Shown here piece after piece: positions 25,407 to 34,545 of a stretch of 64,000 nucleotides of DNA (the first letter of the stretch is position 1; each line of letters opens with the position of its first letter). Made by a program: the position numbers and the translations under genes. The DNA comes from an uncultured Alphaproteobacteria bacterium (GTDB lineage Bacteria; Pseudomonadota; Alphaproteobacteria; RF32; CAG-239), in assembly GCA_944393215.1 (NCBI GenBank), contig CALXZL010000006.1, forward strand, positions 29,119 to 93,118. The letters run 5' to 3'. The notes under the pieces are model-generated. The model did no database searches. It was not told the DNA's origin and worked only from the letters and a program-made list of their open reading frames with translations.

Positions 25407-26575
25407 GAAGAATATTAAGTGCATTGATTTTGAGTATATTTATTACGTTGGGGACAACAGCGCCCGCATCGGCATGGCTTTTGATGAAATTGTCAAACAT
25501 GGCGGAAGATGTTACGACAACGGTAACAAAGATAGGAAAAAAAGCACAAAACTTATTGGACAAAGCAGGAAACTGGACGGTTGTCAAGACAATAGGAAAA
25601 GGTTTTGCCGAAGCACGTACCTGGATAAAAAATAATGTCAGCAAATTAAAATCATTTGCAGATGAAGTAAAAGCAGACGTAGATGCATATAAGAAAATAT
25701 ATGAGGAAAGCAAAAAAATCTATGATGAAAACATGGGTGGTTATTTGAAGGTAGCCGCAGACATAAAAGCACTGCAAGCCAGTTATGATTCAATACAGTT
25801 AAAAATAAAAGAAGTAGAAACCTCGTTTAAGGCACAGATTGAAGCCCAAAAAACAACAATTTCGGGGCAAATTGACGCCTGTACTGAAAATATGTCAAAT
25901 TTGAAAAAATTGATTGATGAAAATTCAATCGATAAAGAAGCCTATGAAAAAGAATATAATCAGTGGAATGAGAAACAAAAACAATTAGTTAAGCAAATAG
26001 ATGATTTGGATGTGGTTGCTCAAAAGGAACTGGATTCAATGCTCAACACATATAAAAATGAATTATCAACAGTAAAATCACAGCTGAGCCAGCTCAAGGC
26101 CGATTTAAGCAAATTGGCAGGTCTGTCGGATGAAGAACAAAGTGATGAAGATGCACTGTTAAATACGGCAAATTTATATTTTCTGCAATATGACGAAGAA
26201 TTAAGCCCCAAGCGTCAAGATGCGATAAGATATAATCGATTAAAAGAGAGAAGAGAAAGCATAATAAACGGCTATAGTAAAGCGCTGTCAAAAATTCCGG
26301 AGTATGTAACCAAAGATGATGAAACGGAAGATTTGGGGTATAACGGATCCACTATGGATACAACGGCGGGAGCCTGGGGTGTTGCGGCACAATTACAGAT
26401 AGACAACGTAAAAGCATTGAGTACGCTGGCACACTTATTGGTCTATGATTTAAAACGCCAAACAGCGGTAGAAATGTCTAATTTAACTTTTTATAAGTTG
26501 CAGAAGGAACAAAAGAATATAGCGGAATTTACACTGGATGATTATGTTTATAAAAAGAAAGGAGGTAATAAATAA
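25403..26575 (+). CDS. VirB5-like exported coiled-coil protein
   Basis: 390 aa. A signal peptide ends near APASA, and the mature protein starts WLLMKLSNMAEDVTTTVTKI. A central coiled coil (about 95-240) carries a heptad pattern and one cysteine. The C-terminal part, AAQLQIDNVKALSTLAHLLV followed by DLKRQTAVEMSNLTFYKL, matches the closing helix region of VirB5-type proteins, where a polar helix lists 'Q..Q......L......QT.E..N'. It therefore looks like a VirB5 domain with an inserted coiled coil. AAGGAG precedes its start, and it overlaps the genes on both sides by 1-4 nt. Confidence 0.58.
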   Translation: MRRILSALILSIFITLGTTAPASAWLLMKLSNMAEDVTTTVTKIGKKAQNLLDKAGNWTVVKTIGKGFAEARTWIKNNVSKLKSFADEVKADVDAYKKIYEESKKIYDENMGGYLKVAADIKALQASYDSIQLKIKEVETSFKAQIEAQKTTISGQIDACTENMSNLKKLIDENSIDKEAYEKEYNQWNEKQKQLVKQIDDLDVVAQKELDSMLNTYKNELSTVKSQLSQLKADLSKLAGLSDEEQSDEDALLNTANLYFLQYDEELSPKRQDAIRYNRLKERRESIINGYSKALSKIPEYVTKDDETEDLGYNGSTMDTTAGAWGVAAQLQIDNVKALSTLAHLLVYDLKRQTAVEMSNLTFYKLQKEQKNIAEFTLDDYVYKKKGGNK

Positions 26576-27237
26576 TGAAAAAAATATATATAAAAATAAT
26601 TATCTTCTTTGGCTTAATCATATCATTGGGTATTATTTCTCATCCCAAAGACGCCGTAGCCTTTATTGATCCGGGAAGTTTAACGACGCAAGTACCGAAT
26701 ACGGTAGCATCCGTTGCCAATAAAGTGACAACATATGCCAATAAAGCCATAAAAATGACCTTACAGGCATACAAATCGATAGAAGATTTCTTTAAGAATT
26801 TATTCAGCCGTAAAAAGACTAAAATACCGGGTACCAAGAAAATAAAGAAGAGTAAAGTCGCCGATATAACGGATGAGGAGTCAATAAGAAACGCCTTTCC
26901 AAAGTTATTTTTCCGTTATCCGTCCAATGAGCCGGATGATCAGCTTGGTTACAAGCATGAAGGGCAAGAGTTTTTTGAAGATACAATGATAGAAGCCTTC
27001 ACGGCAGTAAGAGAATTAGAAAAAAAGCTGACGGAAATTGACACGCAAATAGTAGAAGCGGAAGAAAAATATACACAAGCAGATGATTTAAATGGCGGAT
27101 TATATAATAAATATATGATATCAGCCACAACGGATCAGATTTTAATAATTATACAAGAACTTGTAGCCATAAAGTCACAGATGACGGCGGCATATGCGGT
27201 TCACGGAGAAGTCGAACCGTTGTATATAGAAGAATAA
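26575..27237 (+). CDS. Exported helical protein related to the VirB5-like set
   Basis: 220 aa with a signal peptide ending in DAVAF and mature start IDPGSLTTQVPNTVASVANK. A basic patch (FSRKKTKIPGTKKIKKSK) divides two helical regions; the C-terminal helices (TAVRELEKKLTEIDTQIVEA, SATTDQILIIIQELVAIKSQM) parallel the end of the preceding gene. It is shorter than VirB5 and may be a diverged copy or a companion subunit. A strong AAGGAGG site precedes the start, which shares one base with the previous stop. Confidence 0.55.
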   Translation: MKKIYIKIIIFFGLIISLGIISHPKDAVAFIDPGSLTTQVPNTVASVANKVTTYANKAIKMTLQAYKSIEDFFKNLFSRKKTKIPGTKKIKKSKVADITDEESIRNAFPKLFFRYPSNEPDDQLGYKHEGQEFFEDTMIEAFTAVRELEKKLTEIDTQIVEAEEKYTQADDLNGGLYNKYMISATTDQILIIIQELVAIKSQMTAAYAVHGEVEPLYIEE

Positions 27238-27258
27238 ATATTATTTGGGAGAATGATC

Positions 27259-30200
27259 ATGAAGGAGCTTAAAAGGATAAAAGTTATACAACAAGCCATC
27301 AGTTTGTTTATAGCCGGTTTTTTTGCCTGCGGAGCATCAGCACAAGAGAGTTATTCTCCTTTTTACAGCGGCGCCGAAAACAGCAAGACATCTGCGCAAC
27401 AAAGCACGTCAAGTGCCCCCAAAATGAGCAGTATTCTAAACATAGAAGACTCTCAGCCGACACAAGAGACGCACCCGTTTTCCGGTTCAGAAGAAACAAT
27501 GGAGGAGTTAGATAAGTTAGAGCCCATTAATACAAATTTAAAAGCAGCGGTAGATGCGCATAATTTGATAAACAGATTGAGAGGTTATAAGAATATTCAG
27601 AAACAATACAATAACATGGTAAAATTACATGATCGCTCAGTCGAATTATTACAAAATTCGGAACAATGCACCATAGATTATATGAGCAGATATTTTAAAG
27701 ATCCGATAAAAGTTTGGTCGGGACGAGACATGAGTGCCACTCCGCAAAATCATGATCTGAGACAAGGTCTTTCCGCATGGGCGGTAGCAATGTTTGAAAC
27801 AGCAAAATCGGCAGAGGTATCTCCGATAGATATAGATGATGTAGTCAGCGTAGATTTACAAACAAAAGATACGGTAGATGAAGACGGTAATGTTTTGGAA
27901 GTAGAGTCAACAATCAACAGCAGTACCAGCACGGTTGGTATTGAAGTTGCGGAAATGGGAGAAGAAAATAATCTTGAAACCATAGGAGCCCAAAGTACAA
28001 AACAAGTTGAGAATTTAGATGCCCAAACCGGAGGGGTATACTTCAAAGAGCCCAGCCGACAAGAAGAATTAGAAGCCGAAGATCGAAAAACCGATTTAAT
28101 GACCAAAGATATAGGTGCCGAAGTTGCTATATGGATGGCAGATTATTTAGCCGGCTATACAACAAGTCAAGGTCCGGAGTGGAACGGAGGAGATTTGGGC
28201 GGAGTCAAACAAAGATTTCCGGTATGGACGGATCAGAAAACATTTTATGGTCAATATTTGATAAGAAAATACAAACATATAAAGCAGTATATAAAAGATT
28301 ACAGAGTTCCGGAAGACGTAAGAAAAAGAATAGCGGATAAGGTTTTTGAACGTCAGGAAGAATATATGGATGAAGCGGAAAAACAAATAACACAGGCAGC
28401 TGTTAATGCCCGTTTGACGGCGCTTGGAATTTATAATCAAGAGACGGCACAAACGCAAAAGAAATATGAAGAAACATCCACAACAATCGAAGAAGAGCGA
28501 GATAAAACAACAAAACAACTCGACAAAGAATTAAAAGAAACTGTAGCGGTATATAACGCAGAGCAAGCGGAAGGAAACCAAAAACGCGATCAATATATGG
28601 AGCAAATAAGCGACATAAATACGGAAAACAGCAACTTATCACAAGAAATAAATGAATTAAAACAAGAAGTGAGCAATTATGATACCTTGTTGGCGGACAG
28701 TGAGTTGACGGAAGAACAACGGACCGAATATGAAGAATTAAAAGCCGGGGTTCAAACCGAAATCAGCAATACGGAAGCCAAAATACAAAGTCAAATTTCC
28801 GAAAGAGATAATTTACAAAAATTATATGATGAACAAACGGCATATGTCGCCCAAAAGCAACAAGAAAAGGCAGATTTTGAAAGTGATATTCAAACGAAAA
28901 AAGGTCAGGTCAATGATAAAGCGGCATATGAACAACAGGTTGCCTTAAATGAATATAATGCAAAGATAGCAAAGATAGAAAAAGAATATAAGGAAAAAAT
29001 AGAAAGGATAGATGCCGCTGAAGTAGCCGCTAAAGCGACAATAGGAAGCAAGTCCATGGTAACGGCACAACAAATTATCGGACAAACGGATTTGATAATA
29101 GAAGATGCCAAGCAGATTGCCTATGACAATACGGATAAGACTTTAGCGGCATTGAGAGCGCTGGGGGATGATTTGTATAGAGGACAAGCTCAAGCAACCA
29201 TAGCATCATACCATCAGGCATTAATAGATACATTAAAAGGAAAAGAGGCTAATGTTGCCGGATTGGGATTAGAAGCAGCCGATGCAAAAGTCAGAGATAT
29301 AACCAATTTTAACGTAGACATAGTCATCAGCTCTTACATGGATGCGCAAATGCGAGAAATGTATTTAAGTAATTATCGCAATTCCGTGCATAATACCACA
29401 ATATTGCTGAGAATTCCGCTGTTTGATAAAATGCTGGAAGGCGTTTACACGGGAGTAGACAGTCAATATTTTGTAGGCTTGCATCCGAAGGAGGGAGATT
29501 TTGCAGCCCCCAAAGCATTGCCTGATTATAATCTTCCGCCTTTAAGAGAATATGTAAGATTGGATTATATAGATTTGCAAAATATAGGAAAAGACACGCC
29601 TAAAATGGAAGTAGGTAGATATAAGACCATAACGCTTCCGCTGGGAGGAACCAGGCGAGTATGGGAGAAGACGGAAAGCTTGCCGATTTCAATCATAGAT
29701 AAAGAAAAATTCTTATCTTATGGAGGCAAGATACCGGAAATCTGGAAATTAATGTTGAAAGATAAAGCTTTTGTAGATAGCGAGTTTTATTTGACGGCAG
29801 ATATGGATACGGAACCGGACGGAACCACACCGACGGAATATAATCCGTTGCAACTCGGTGCAGAAATGTCAACATTATACCGAGGAGGAGTATATCCTTG
29901 CGTATTAAAAAATATCAAAAGTGATAAAGGAACATGTACGGCATCCGGAGTAATTGATAACGGAACCGGGGTGGTAGATGTTGCCATAATAGATAAGGGC
30001 AAGACCAATTCTAATGAATATTTCATGAGCTTAAGTTTTGTTAAGGGAGAGAGACGGACACAATTATTGTCACAAGGTTTGCCGACCTGCCAAGAAGTAT
30101 CAGCCAAATGCAAAACCAGGATAGGCATAACGGAAAATGGTATCGGGATAGTATCATCACCTTATTTAACCTTATTAAATAAGGACGATGAAAGCGGAAA

Positions 30201-30942
30201 TACATCAACTTCATTTGTAACGGAAGGTGAGTCGAGCGAATTAGGTAGTATAATAAATGTCTATAGCGGAAAAATGTTATCAGACGGAAGCTATGTTCAG
30301 AGAGCCTTTGGCTATAGTCCGTACATGCAATCGGTAGTTAATTACGGAATACGTATGGAAGAACGTGGACAACAAGATGATGCGGAAAAATTAAATGCCG
30401 CGGAGCAACAAAATGATGACATATATGTCCGAGCTCAATATAATAACAATCAGGTTGGAGATTTTCTGGATCACGTTGAACTTGAACAAAATTATCAACA
30501 AGCTCTGGATGAGCTAGAAGAACAGGTCAAAGAAACCAAAGAAGAACTATATAGTAGTTTAAAAGAATTTGGCTTTGAACCGAGTGCAGATTTTGATATA
30601 TCGAAAACAGAAGATTATGATTTAGCGGTTAAACAGTTAAAAACAGCGAAGGAAAACTATATGAACACAGCCAAAGGGGGAATAGATAGCATTGAACCCG
30701 GAGATTCGGAAGTATTGTCAGATAGTAAAAATTCGTATCAGAGAATATATCAAGGTTTGCTGTTAGATAATGAAGCCGTTGTATCGATGACGATGGATGT
30801 AGATAATTTATCGGACTTTTCTGAGCAAATTAAAACGGCAACAACCAATAATACGGTAGGAGATGAATATGAGAAAAATGCCGATGAGGACTTTGAAGAA
30901 ACTTTAAGGTCAATGAAACCGGCATATTGTGCGGCATATTAG
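27259..30942 (+). CDS. Giant exported coiled-coil protein of the T4SS operon
   Basis: About 1227 aa. A signal peptide (LFIAGFFACGASAQ) is followed by a Ser/Thr-rich stretch, a globular N-terminal region with one cysteine (QCTIDYMSRYFKDPIKVW), a coiled coil from about 390 to 620 with heptads such as NLSQEINELKQEVSNYDTL, and a C-terminal region of about 600 residues. That region contains mixed alpha/beta sequence with cysteines in VYPCVLKN, KGTCTASG and PTCQEVSAKCKTR, and a last helical segment ending CAAY. I chose the ATG at 27259 (GGGAG 7 nt upstream) instead of the ATG six bases earlier. It matches no family I know. Its size and export suggest an extracellular or periplasmic structural part. 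Confidence 0.58.
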   Translation: MKELKRIKVIQQAISLFIAGFFACGASAQESYSPFYSGAENSKTSAQQSTSSAPKMSSILNIEDSQPTQETHPFSGSEETMEELDKLEPINTNLKAAVDAHNLINRLRGYKNIQKQYNNMVKLHDRSVELLQNSEQCTIDYMSRYFKDPIKVWSGRDMSATPQNHDLRQGLSAWAVAMFETAKSAEVSPIDIDDVVSVDLQTKDTVDEDGNVLEVESTINSSTSTVGIEVAEMGEENNLETIGAQSTKQVENLDAQTGGVYFKEPSRQEELEAEDRKTDLMTKDIGAEVAIWMADYLAGYTTSQGPEWNGGDLGGVKQRFPVWTDQKTFYGQYLIRKYKHIKQYIKDYRVPEDVRKRIADKVFERQEEYMDEAEKQITQAAVNARLTALGIYNQETAQTQKKYEETSTTIEEERDKTTKQLDKELKETVAVYNAEQAEGNQKRDQYMEQISDINTENSNLSQEINELKQEVSNYDTLLADSELTEEQRTEYEELKAGVQTEISNTEAKIQSQISERDNLQKLYDEQTAYVAQKQQEKADFESDIQTKKGQVNDKAAYEQQVALNEYNAKIAKIEKEYKEKIERIDAAEVAAKATIGSKSMVTAQQIIGQTDLIIEDAKQIAYDNTDKTLAALRALGDDLYRGQAQATIASYHQALIDTLKGKEANVAGLGLEAADAKVRDITNFNVDIVISSYMDAQMREMYLSNYRNSVHNTTILLRIPLFDKMLEGVYTGVDSQYFVGLHPKEGDFAAPKALPDYNLPPLREYVRLDYIDLQNIGKDTPKMEVGRYKTITLPLGGTRRVWEKTESLPISIIDKEKFLSYGGKIPEIWKLMLKDKAFVDSEFYLTADMDTEPDGTTPTEYNPLQLGAEMSTLYRGGVYPCVLKNIKSDKGTCTASGVIDNGTGVVDVAIIDKGKTNSNEYFMSLSFVKGERRTQLLSQGLPTCQEVSAKCKTRIGITENGIGIVSSPYLTLLNKDDESGNTSTSFVTEGESSELGSIINVYSGKMLSDGSYVQRAFGYSPYMQSVVNYGIRMEERGQQDDAEKLNAAEQQNDDIYVRAQYNNNQVGDFLDHVELEQNYQQALDELEEQVKETKEELYSSLKEFGFEPSADFDISKTEDYDLAVKQLKTAKENYMNTAKGGIDSIEPGDSEVLSDSKNSYQRIYQGLLLDNEAVVSMTMDVDNLSDFSEQIKTATTNNTVGDEYEKNADEDFEETLRSMKPAYCAAY

Positions 30943-30962
30943 TTGGGGCTGGAAAGTAAAAA

Positions 30963-31721
30963 ATGAATGAAATAAATTCTCTGGGGCAAGGAACAAAAAT
31001 CTTGTCCATAACGGACAAGAATAAAGATGCACATGTCAATTTTCTGAGCAAAGAAGAAAATGAAAAATTATCATTTAAGCTGGTATATTACATGTGGTTG
31101 TCGAGATTGTTCATTTTTTTCAGTACCATATCCCTTCTGGTATTTTTAAGCTCAAGTTTATCTTTATTTCGTCTGGCGCCGTTGGTGGAGGTAGAACCCT
31201 TTTTAATTATTCGACAAGATAATTCGGACAATTTAGTGAGATCAGAACCCATTTCCAATAATATGGCGTCCAAAGATTTATTATTGGAAACATTTATCAA
31301 ACAATATGTAATTTTACGCAATACTGTCATTAGTGATGAAGCAGAAATGAGTAGCCGCTGGCTTCCCGGCGGGATGATAAATTTCTTGTCGTCCTGGCCT
31401 GTATTTTACCAATTCCGCGACAGCACCTCCAAAATGATGGAAAAGAAGGAATATTATACATTTGTCAGAGAAGTCGAGATTATTTCCATTGGAAGGCAAG
31501 GCGGTAAAAAGAGTGAAGTTTGGAAGGTGGATTTTAAAACTTATGACTTAAGACCGGGCAATTCAAATACCGGAGGAGCATTGATAATGAAGGAAAGATA
31601 TTGGACGGCATCGGTCACCGCAAGATTTTATCCGGAAAGAGTATTTATGGGAAGAAGATTAATCAATCCGATTGGTTTTACGGTTGTTAGGTATTCACAA
31701 TCAGAAGTAGAAATATTCTAA
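30963..31721 (+). CDS. virB8: VirB8/DotI-like T4SS inner-membrane protein (copy 1)
   Basis: 252 aa bitopic protein. A short cytoplasmic N-terminus and one membrane helix (about 41-66) lead to a periplasmic NTF2-like domain. Family landmarks are APLVEVEPFLIIRQ just after the membrane, the ETFIKQYVILRN helix, and the closing NPIGFTVVRYS, which corresponds to the VirB8 'NPLGF.V..Y' signature. VirB8 nucleates assembly between the inner-membrane complex and the core. A second VirB8 follows after a small lipoprotein, and the two share the pattern 'RWLPGG' / 'RWMPGG', so they are paralogues. Confidence 0.85.
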   Translation: MNEINSLGQGTKILSITDKNKDAHVNFLSKEENEKLSFKLVYYMWLSRLFIFFSTISLLVFLSSSLSLFRLAPLVEVEPFLIIRQDNSDNLVRSEPISNNMASKDLLLETFIKQYVILRNTVISDEAEMSSRWLPGGMINFLSSWPVFYQFRDSTSKMMEKKEYYTFVREVEIISIGRQGGKKSEVWKVDFKTYDLRPGNSNTGGALIMKERYWTASVTARFYPERVFMGRRLINPIGFTVVRYSQSEVEIF

Positions 31722-31809
31722 ATAAAAAATCAAAAAAAACATATATACCTGTTGATAAGTTGGGGATTTTATCTGCTTGATATTAGACATTTATGTTAAA
31801 AGAGTTTAA

Positions 31810-31824
31810 TTGTTAAAATAACAA
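31810..31824. promoter_or_regulatory. Perfect inverted repeat upstream of the VirB7-like gene
   Basis: TTGTTA-AAA-TAACAA forms a 6-bp dyad in the 133-bp gap between virB8 copy 1 and the small lipoprotein. It resembles a small helix-turn-helix operator but could equally be a chance palindrome in AT-rich DNA. No promoter hexamers are convincing nearby. Confidence 0.25.
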
Positions 31825-31854
31825 GAAGAATATTTAAATCAGAGAAAGGCCTTA

Positions 31855-32046
31855 ATGATGAGAAATTCTTATAAACTTTTGACATTGTTAACATTGTTTT
31901 TATTATCAGGCTGTTTTGGCTCGTATTATGAACCTGAGCCTGTAGGTATAGGTAAAGGTGTAAATGAGTTAAAATTATCTCCATGCGCCTGCATGCATAT
32001 AGAATTACCGAAGACATTGCCGGATTGGTATATTGAAACCATTTAA
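31855..32046 (+). CDS. virB7: VirB7-like small lipoprotein
   Basis: 63-aa lipoprotein with signal MMRNSYKLLTLLTLFLLSGC and lipobox LSGC. The mature part is about 44 aa with a CAC motif and ends KTLPDWYIETI. Short lipoproteins next to VirB8/VirB9 are typically VirB7, which stabilises VirB9 in the outer-membrane ring, sometimes through a disulfide; here two cysteines besides the lipidated one are available. It lies between the two virB8 copies and just upstream of virB9. AGAAAGG is the ribosome site. The identification rests on size, lipobox and position. Confidence 0.65.
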   Translation: MMRNSYKLLTLLTLFLLSGCFGSYYEPEPVGIGKGVNELKLSPCACMHIELPKTLPDWYIETI

Positions 32047-32064
32047 TTTTTTTGGAAACAAACA

Positions 32065-32802
32065 ATGGTAGAAAGTCTTCAGGGAAATAACAATGTCGAA
32101 CAAAGACTAATCGGAAGCAACCAGCCTCGTAGAGCTCCGCAGGCGCAGAGACCGAGGACGGAGAACGTTTTTGTGGCAAATTTGGCAGAAAAAAGATATT
32201 TGTGGACAGCCAGAGCCTTTGCCATAGTTACGGCGATCAGTATATGTTGCAATATAGTTTTAATTTTGGCAATTTTCCAAGTTATGCCGCTTTTTCGCGT
32301 TGAACCCTTTTTGCTCTCGTTTCAAGATAAGGACGAGCAAGTGTTTAATATTGTTCCGCTAAAAAATTTAGAGGATGAAAAAGCCGTTACCGAAATTTTT
32401 GTAAGACAATATGTCTTGTTACGTAGTTCGTTTACATCCAATATTCCGGAAATGGAAGCGCGCTGGATGCCCGGCGGACCGATACAGGAAATGTCCTCTC
32501 CTGCCGTATATGAAGACTTTCAAAAAAGAACGGCAGTTAAAGCGTTGAGTATAATTAGAAGCAAAGGTTTAACGCGCGCCGTAAAGATTATATCCGTCAA
32601 CGAGCTAACAAGAGGATTATGGCAGGTCGAATATGAAACAAGAGATATGTTCCCTGACTCCAGCAAGCCTCAAGTTAATTACTGGACAGCTTCATTGAGA
32701 ATTACCTATAGAGGAAAAACAGTAAAATCGGGAGAGAGATTGAAAAATCCGGTTGGTTTTACGGTAGACAGATATTCATTAACCTATAACAAAGTACAAT
32801 AG
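32065..32802 (+). CDS. virB8: VirB8/DotI-like T4SS inner-membrane protein (copy 2)
   Basis: 245 aa bitopic protein. The cytoplasmic tail (about 50 residues, Arg/Gln rich) is longer than in copy 1; the membrane helix spans about 50-74. The periplasmic domain begins MPLFRVEPFLLSFQ and includes EIFVRQYVLLRSSF, the RWMPGGPIQEM motif, and closes NPVGFTVDRYS, the VirB8 signature. Two VirB8 paralogues also occur in rickettsial T4SS, where one is thought to be structural and the other regulatory or partner-specific. It directly precedes virB9. Confidence 0.85.
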   Translation: MVESLQGNNNVEQRLIGSNQPRRAPQAQRPRTENVFVANLAEKRYLWTARAFAIVTAISICCNIVLILAIFQVMPLFRVEPFLLSFQDKDEQVFNIVPLKNLEDEKAVTEIFVRQYVLLRSSFTSNIPEMEARWMPGGPIQEMSSPAVYEDFQKRTAVKALSIIRSKGLTRAVKIISVNELTRGLWQVEYETRDMFPDSSKPQVNYWTASLRITYRGKTVKSGERLKNPVGFTVDRYSLTYNKVQ

Positions 32803-32817
32803 TATAAAAAAGATGGA

Positions 32818-34545
32818 ATGGTGCAAAATATGCTTCACAGAATAAAAATATTTTTTCTCGGATTGTTGGTGCTGACACAAGCAGGCATAACACATGCCCA
32901 AGAAAACAGTCTGGACCAGAGTGCAGACCAAGATCAAGGACAGTATCGTTCCATGGATATGAGTTATGCCGGTTTTGGCTCAATCGGTATGATGCAAAGT
33001 GCCTGGCTGGATCCCTTGCAAAATTTAGGCGAAGGTCAAACCAAACCGGCATATTCAAAATATTATTGGTCTCCAGATTTGGTTTTGCCGGTTCGTCTGC
33101 GAGAGGGCATGATTACAATGATAAATTTCCCCGATTGGGAAATGGTTGAAGATGTTTATATTGGTGATAATTCAACATTTGACGGTCAAATATCCGGACC
33201 GAGCACAGTATTGTTGTATCCGAAAAAAGGAGCCAATGTCGGTGTTGATACCAACGTTATCATTTTTGGACGCTCGGGTAATCGCTATGTATTTTATGTA
33301 AGAAGTGAGGGCGTGAATACCGAGCGTTTGACAAACTCCATTATAGATATAGATGTCATAGGAGCGGAAAGCCCGAGTGGTTCATCGATAGGAGGTTTTG
33401 GAAGTAGTGTGTCGAACGGAGGTAAAGGAGCATCGGGTTATGGTAATAGCAACCCTAAATCTGTAGCGTCAACATACACACGCCGCAATCAAAAGGATGA
33501 TTGGCTGAAATCAATACCCGTAGATCCTGAAAAATTTCGCTTTGATATAGAGGTTTATGTCCCCAATCCGGAAGATGTTGTGATTGCACCGGAGAGAGTA
33601 TGGCGGGATGACATATTCACATACATAGATTTGGGAAACAAAGCCATAAATATGACACAGCGCCCGATAGTAACTTTAATAAATGAAAAAGTGGAAACGC
33701 CGGTTGGCTTTCGTTCTAAAGGACCGAATAACCGATTGATTGTGGTTGAAGCTGTCGGAGATATGGTCTTGAGAAACGGAAAGCGTATAGTTTGTTTAAA
33801 ACTGAGACGCTCAGATGCAGCCGGTTTGGAATATGGTGTCTATGCAGATGATGCAGCTCCGGGTTGGGATGTCCCGCCTCCGCTTAAAAACGGAGATTTG
33901 GAAACGGCATTTAGTCCGCAAGCAACGCAAAGCGGAGGAAAAGGCGTATCACCTTATAATATGTCGGGTAGCAATATGCAAGGAGCAGGAGAAAACGGAC
34001 AATATATTTATCCGCAATATGGTGTAAATAACGGAACAATGTCGAACATGCTCATCGGAACCGGCGGTGTAAATTCGGGAACCGGAATGATGATGATGAA
34101 CGGAAGTTCCGGTGCCGGGATGATGATGGGCGGAAATATGGGGGTAACGCCGCATCAGGGAGCCGTAGCCGGAGCTTATGATTATACAAAAATGCAGAGA
34201 CTGCCCAATCAAACAATAGCCAACCAAACCAACGGCAATAGCAAATATTTGCAGCAGTTTGGATATGGGAGCGGTTTTGATGCCAACACCAATATATCAA
34301 TAGAATTGGGTACGGATGCAGATGTCAGTAAGTTAGAAACGCTTTGGGACGGTTTGAGCCGTAAATATAAATCAGATTTGTCCGGATATGAACCGTTTTA
34401 CTCGGTAGATACTCCGGCAGACGGACAAGGAAAAGAACTATTCCATTTAAGAGTAGGTCCGGTAAAAAGTCTGGAAGAAGGAGATGCTGTATGCTCAAAG
34501 CTTGGAAGAAATGGAATATTTTGTAGTGTAGTCAGAACCCAATGA
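32818..34545 (+). CDS. virB9: VirB9-like core protein fused to a C-terminal SPOR domain
   Basis: 575 aa, about twice the usual VirB9. A signal peptide ends near THAQ. The N-terminal VirB9 domain (SPDLVLPVRLREGMITMINF, MVEDVYIGD, VIIFGRSGNRYVFYV) and the C-terminal VirB9 domain (APERVWRDDIFTYIDLG, VGFRSKGPNNRLIVVEAVG, LRNGKRIVCLKL) are both clear. A Gly/Met/Asn-rich linker (about 385-490) then leads to a SPOR domain (about 495-575) with DVSKLETLWDGLSRKYKSD, LFHLRVGPVKSLEEGDAVC and NGIFCSVVR, the alphaproteobacterial SPOR form. SPOR domains bind denuded septal glycan strands, so the T4SS core may be directed to the division site. The next gene overlaps by 4 nt. Confidence 0.87.
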   Translation: MVQNMLHRIKIFFLGLLVLTQAGITHAQENSLDQSADQDQGQYRSMDMSYAGFGSIGMMQSAWLDPLQNLGEGQTKPAYSKYYWSPDLVLPVRLREGMITMINFPDWEMVEDVYIGDNSTFDGQISGPSTVLLYPKKGANVGVDTNVIIFGRSGNRYVFYVRSEGVNTERLTNSIIDIDVIGAESPSGSSIGGFGSSVSNGGKGASGYGNSNPKSVASTYTRRNQKDDWLKSIPVDPEKFRFDIEVYVPNPEDVVIAPERVWRDDIFTYIDLGNKAINMTQRPIVTLINEKVETPVGFRSKGPNNRLIVVEAVGDMVLRNGKRIVCLKLRRSDAAGLEYGVYADDAAPGWDVPPPLKNGDLETAFSPQATQSGGKGVSPYNMSGSNMQGAGENGQYIYPQYGVNNGTMSNMLIGTGGVNSGTGMMMMNGSSGAGMMMGGNMGVTPHQGAVAGAYDYTKMQRLPNQTIANQTNGNSKYLQQFGYGSGFDANTNISIELGTDADVSKLETLWDGLSRKYKSDLSGYEPFYSVDTPADGQGKELFHLRVGPVKSLEEGDAVCSKLGRNGIFCSVVRTQ

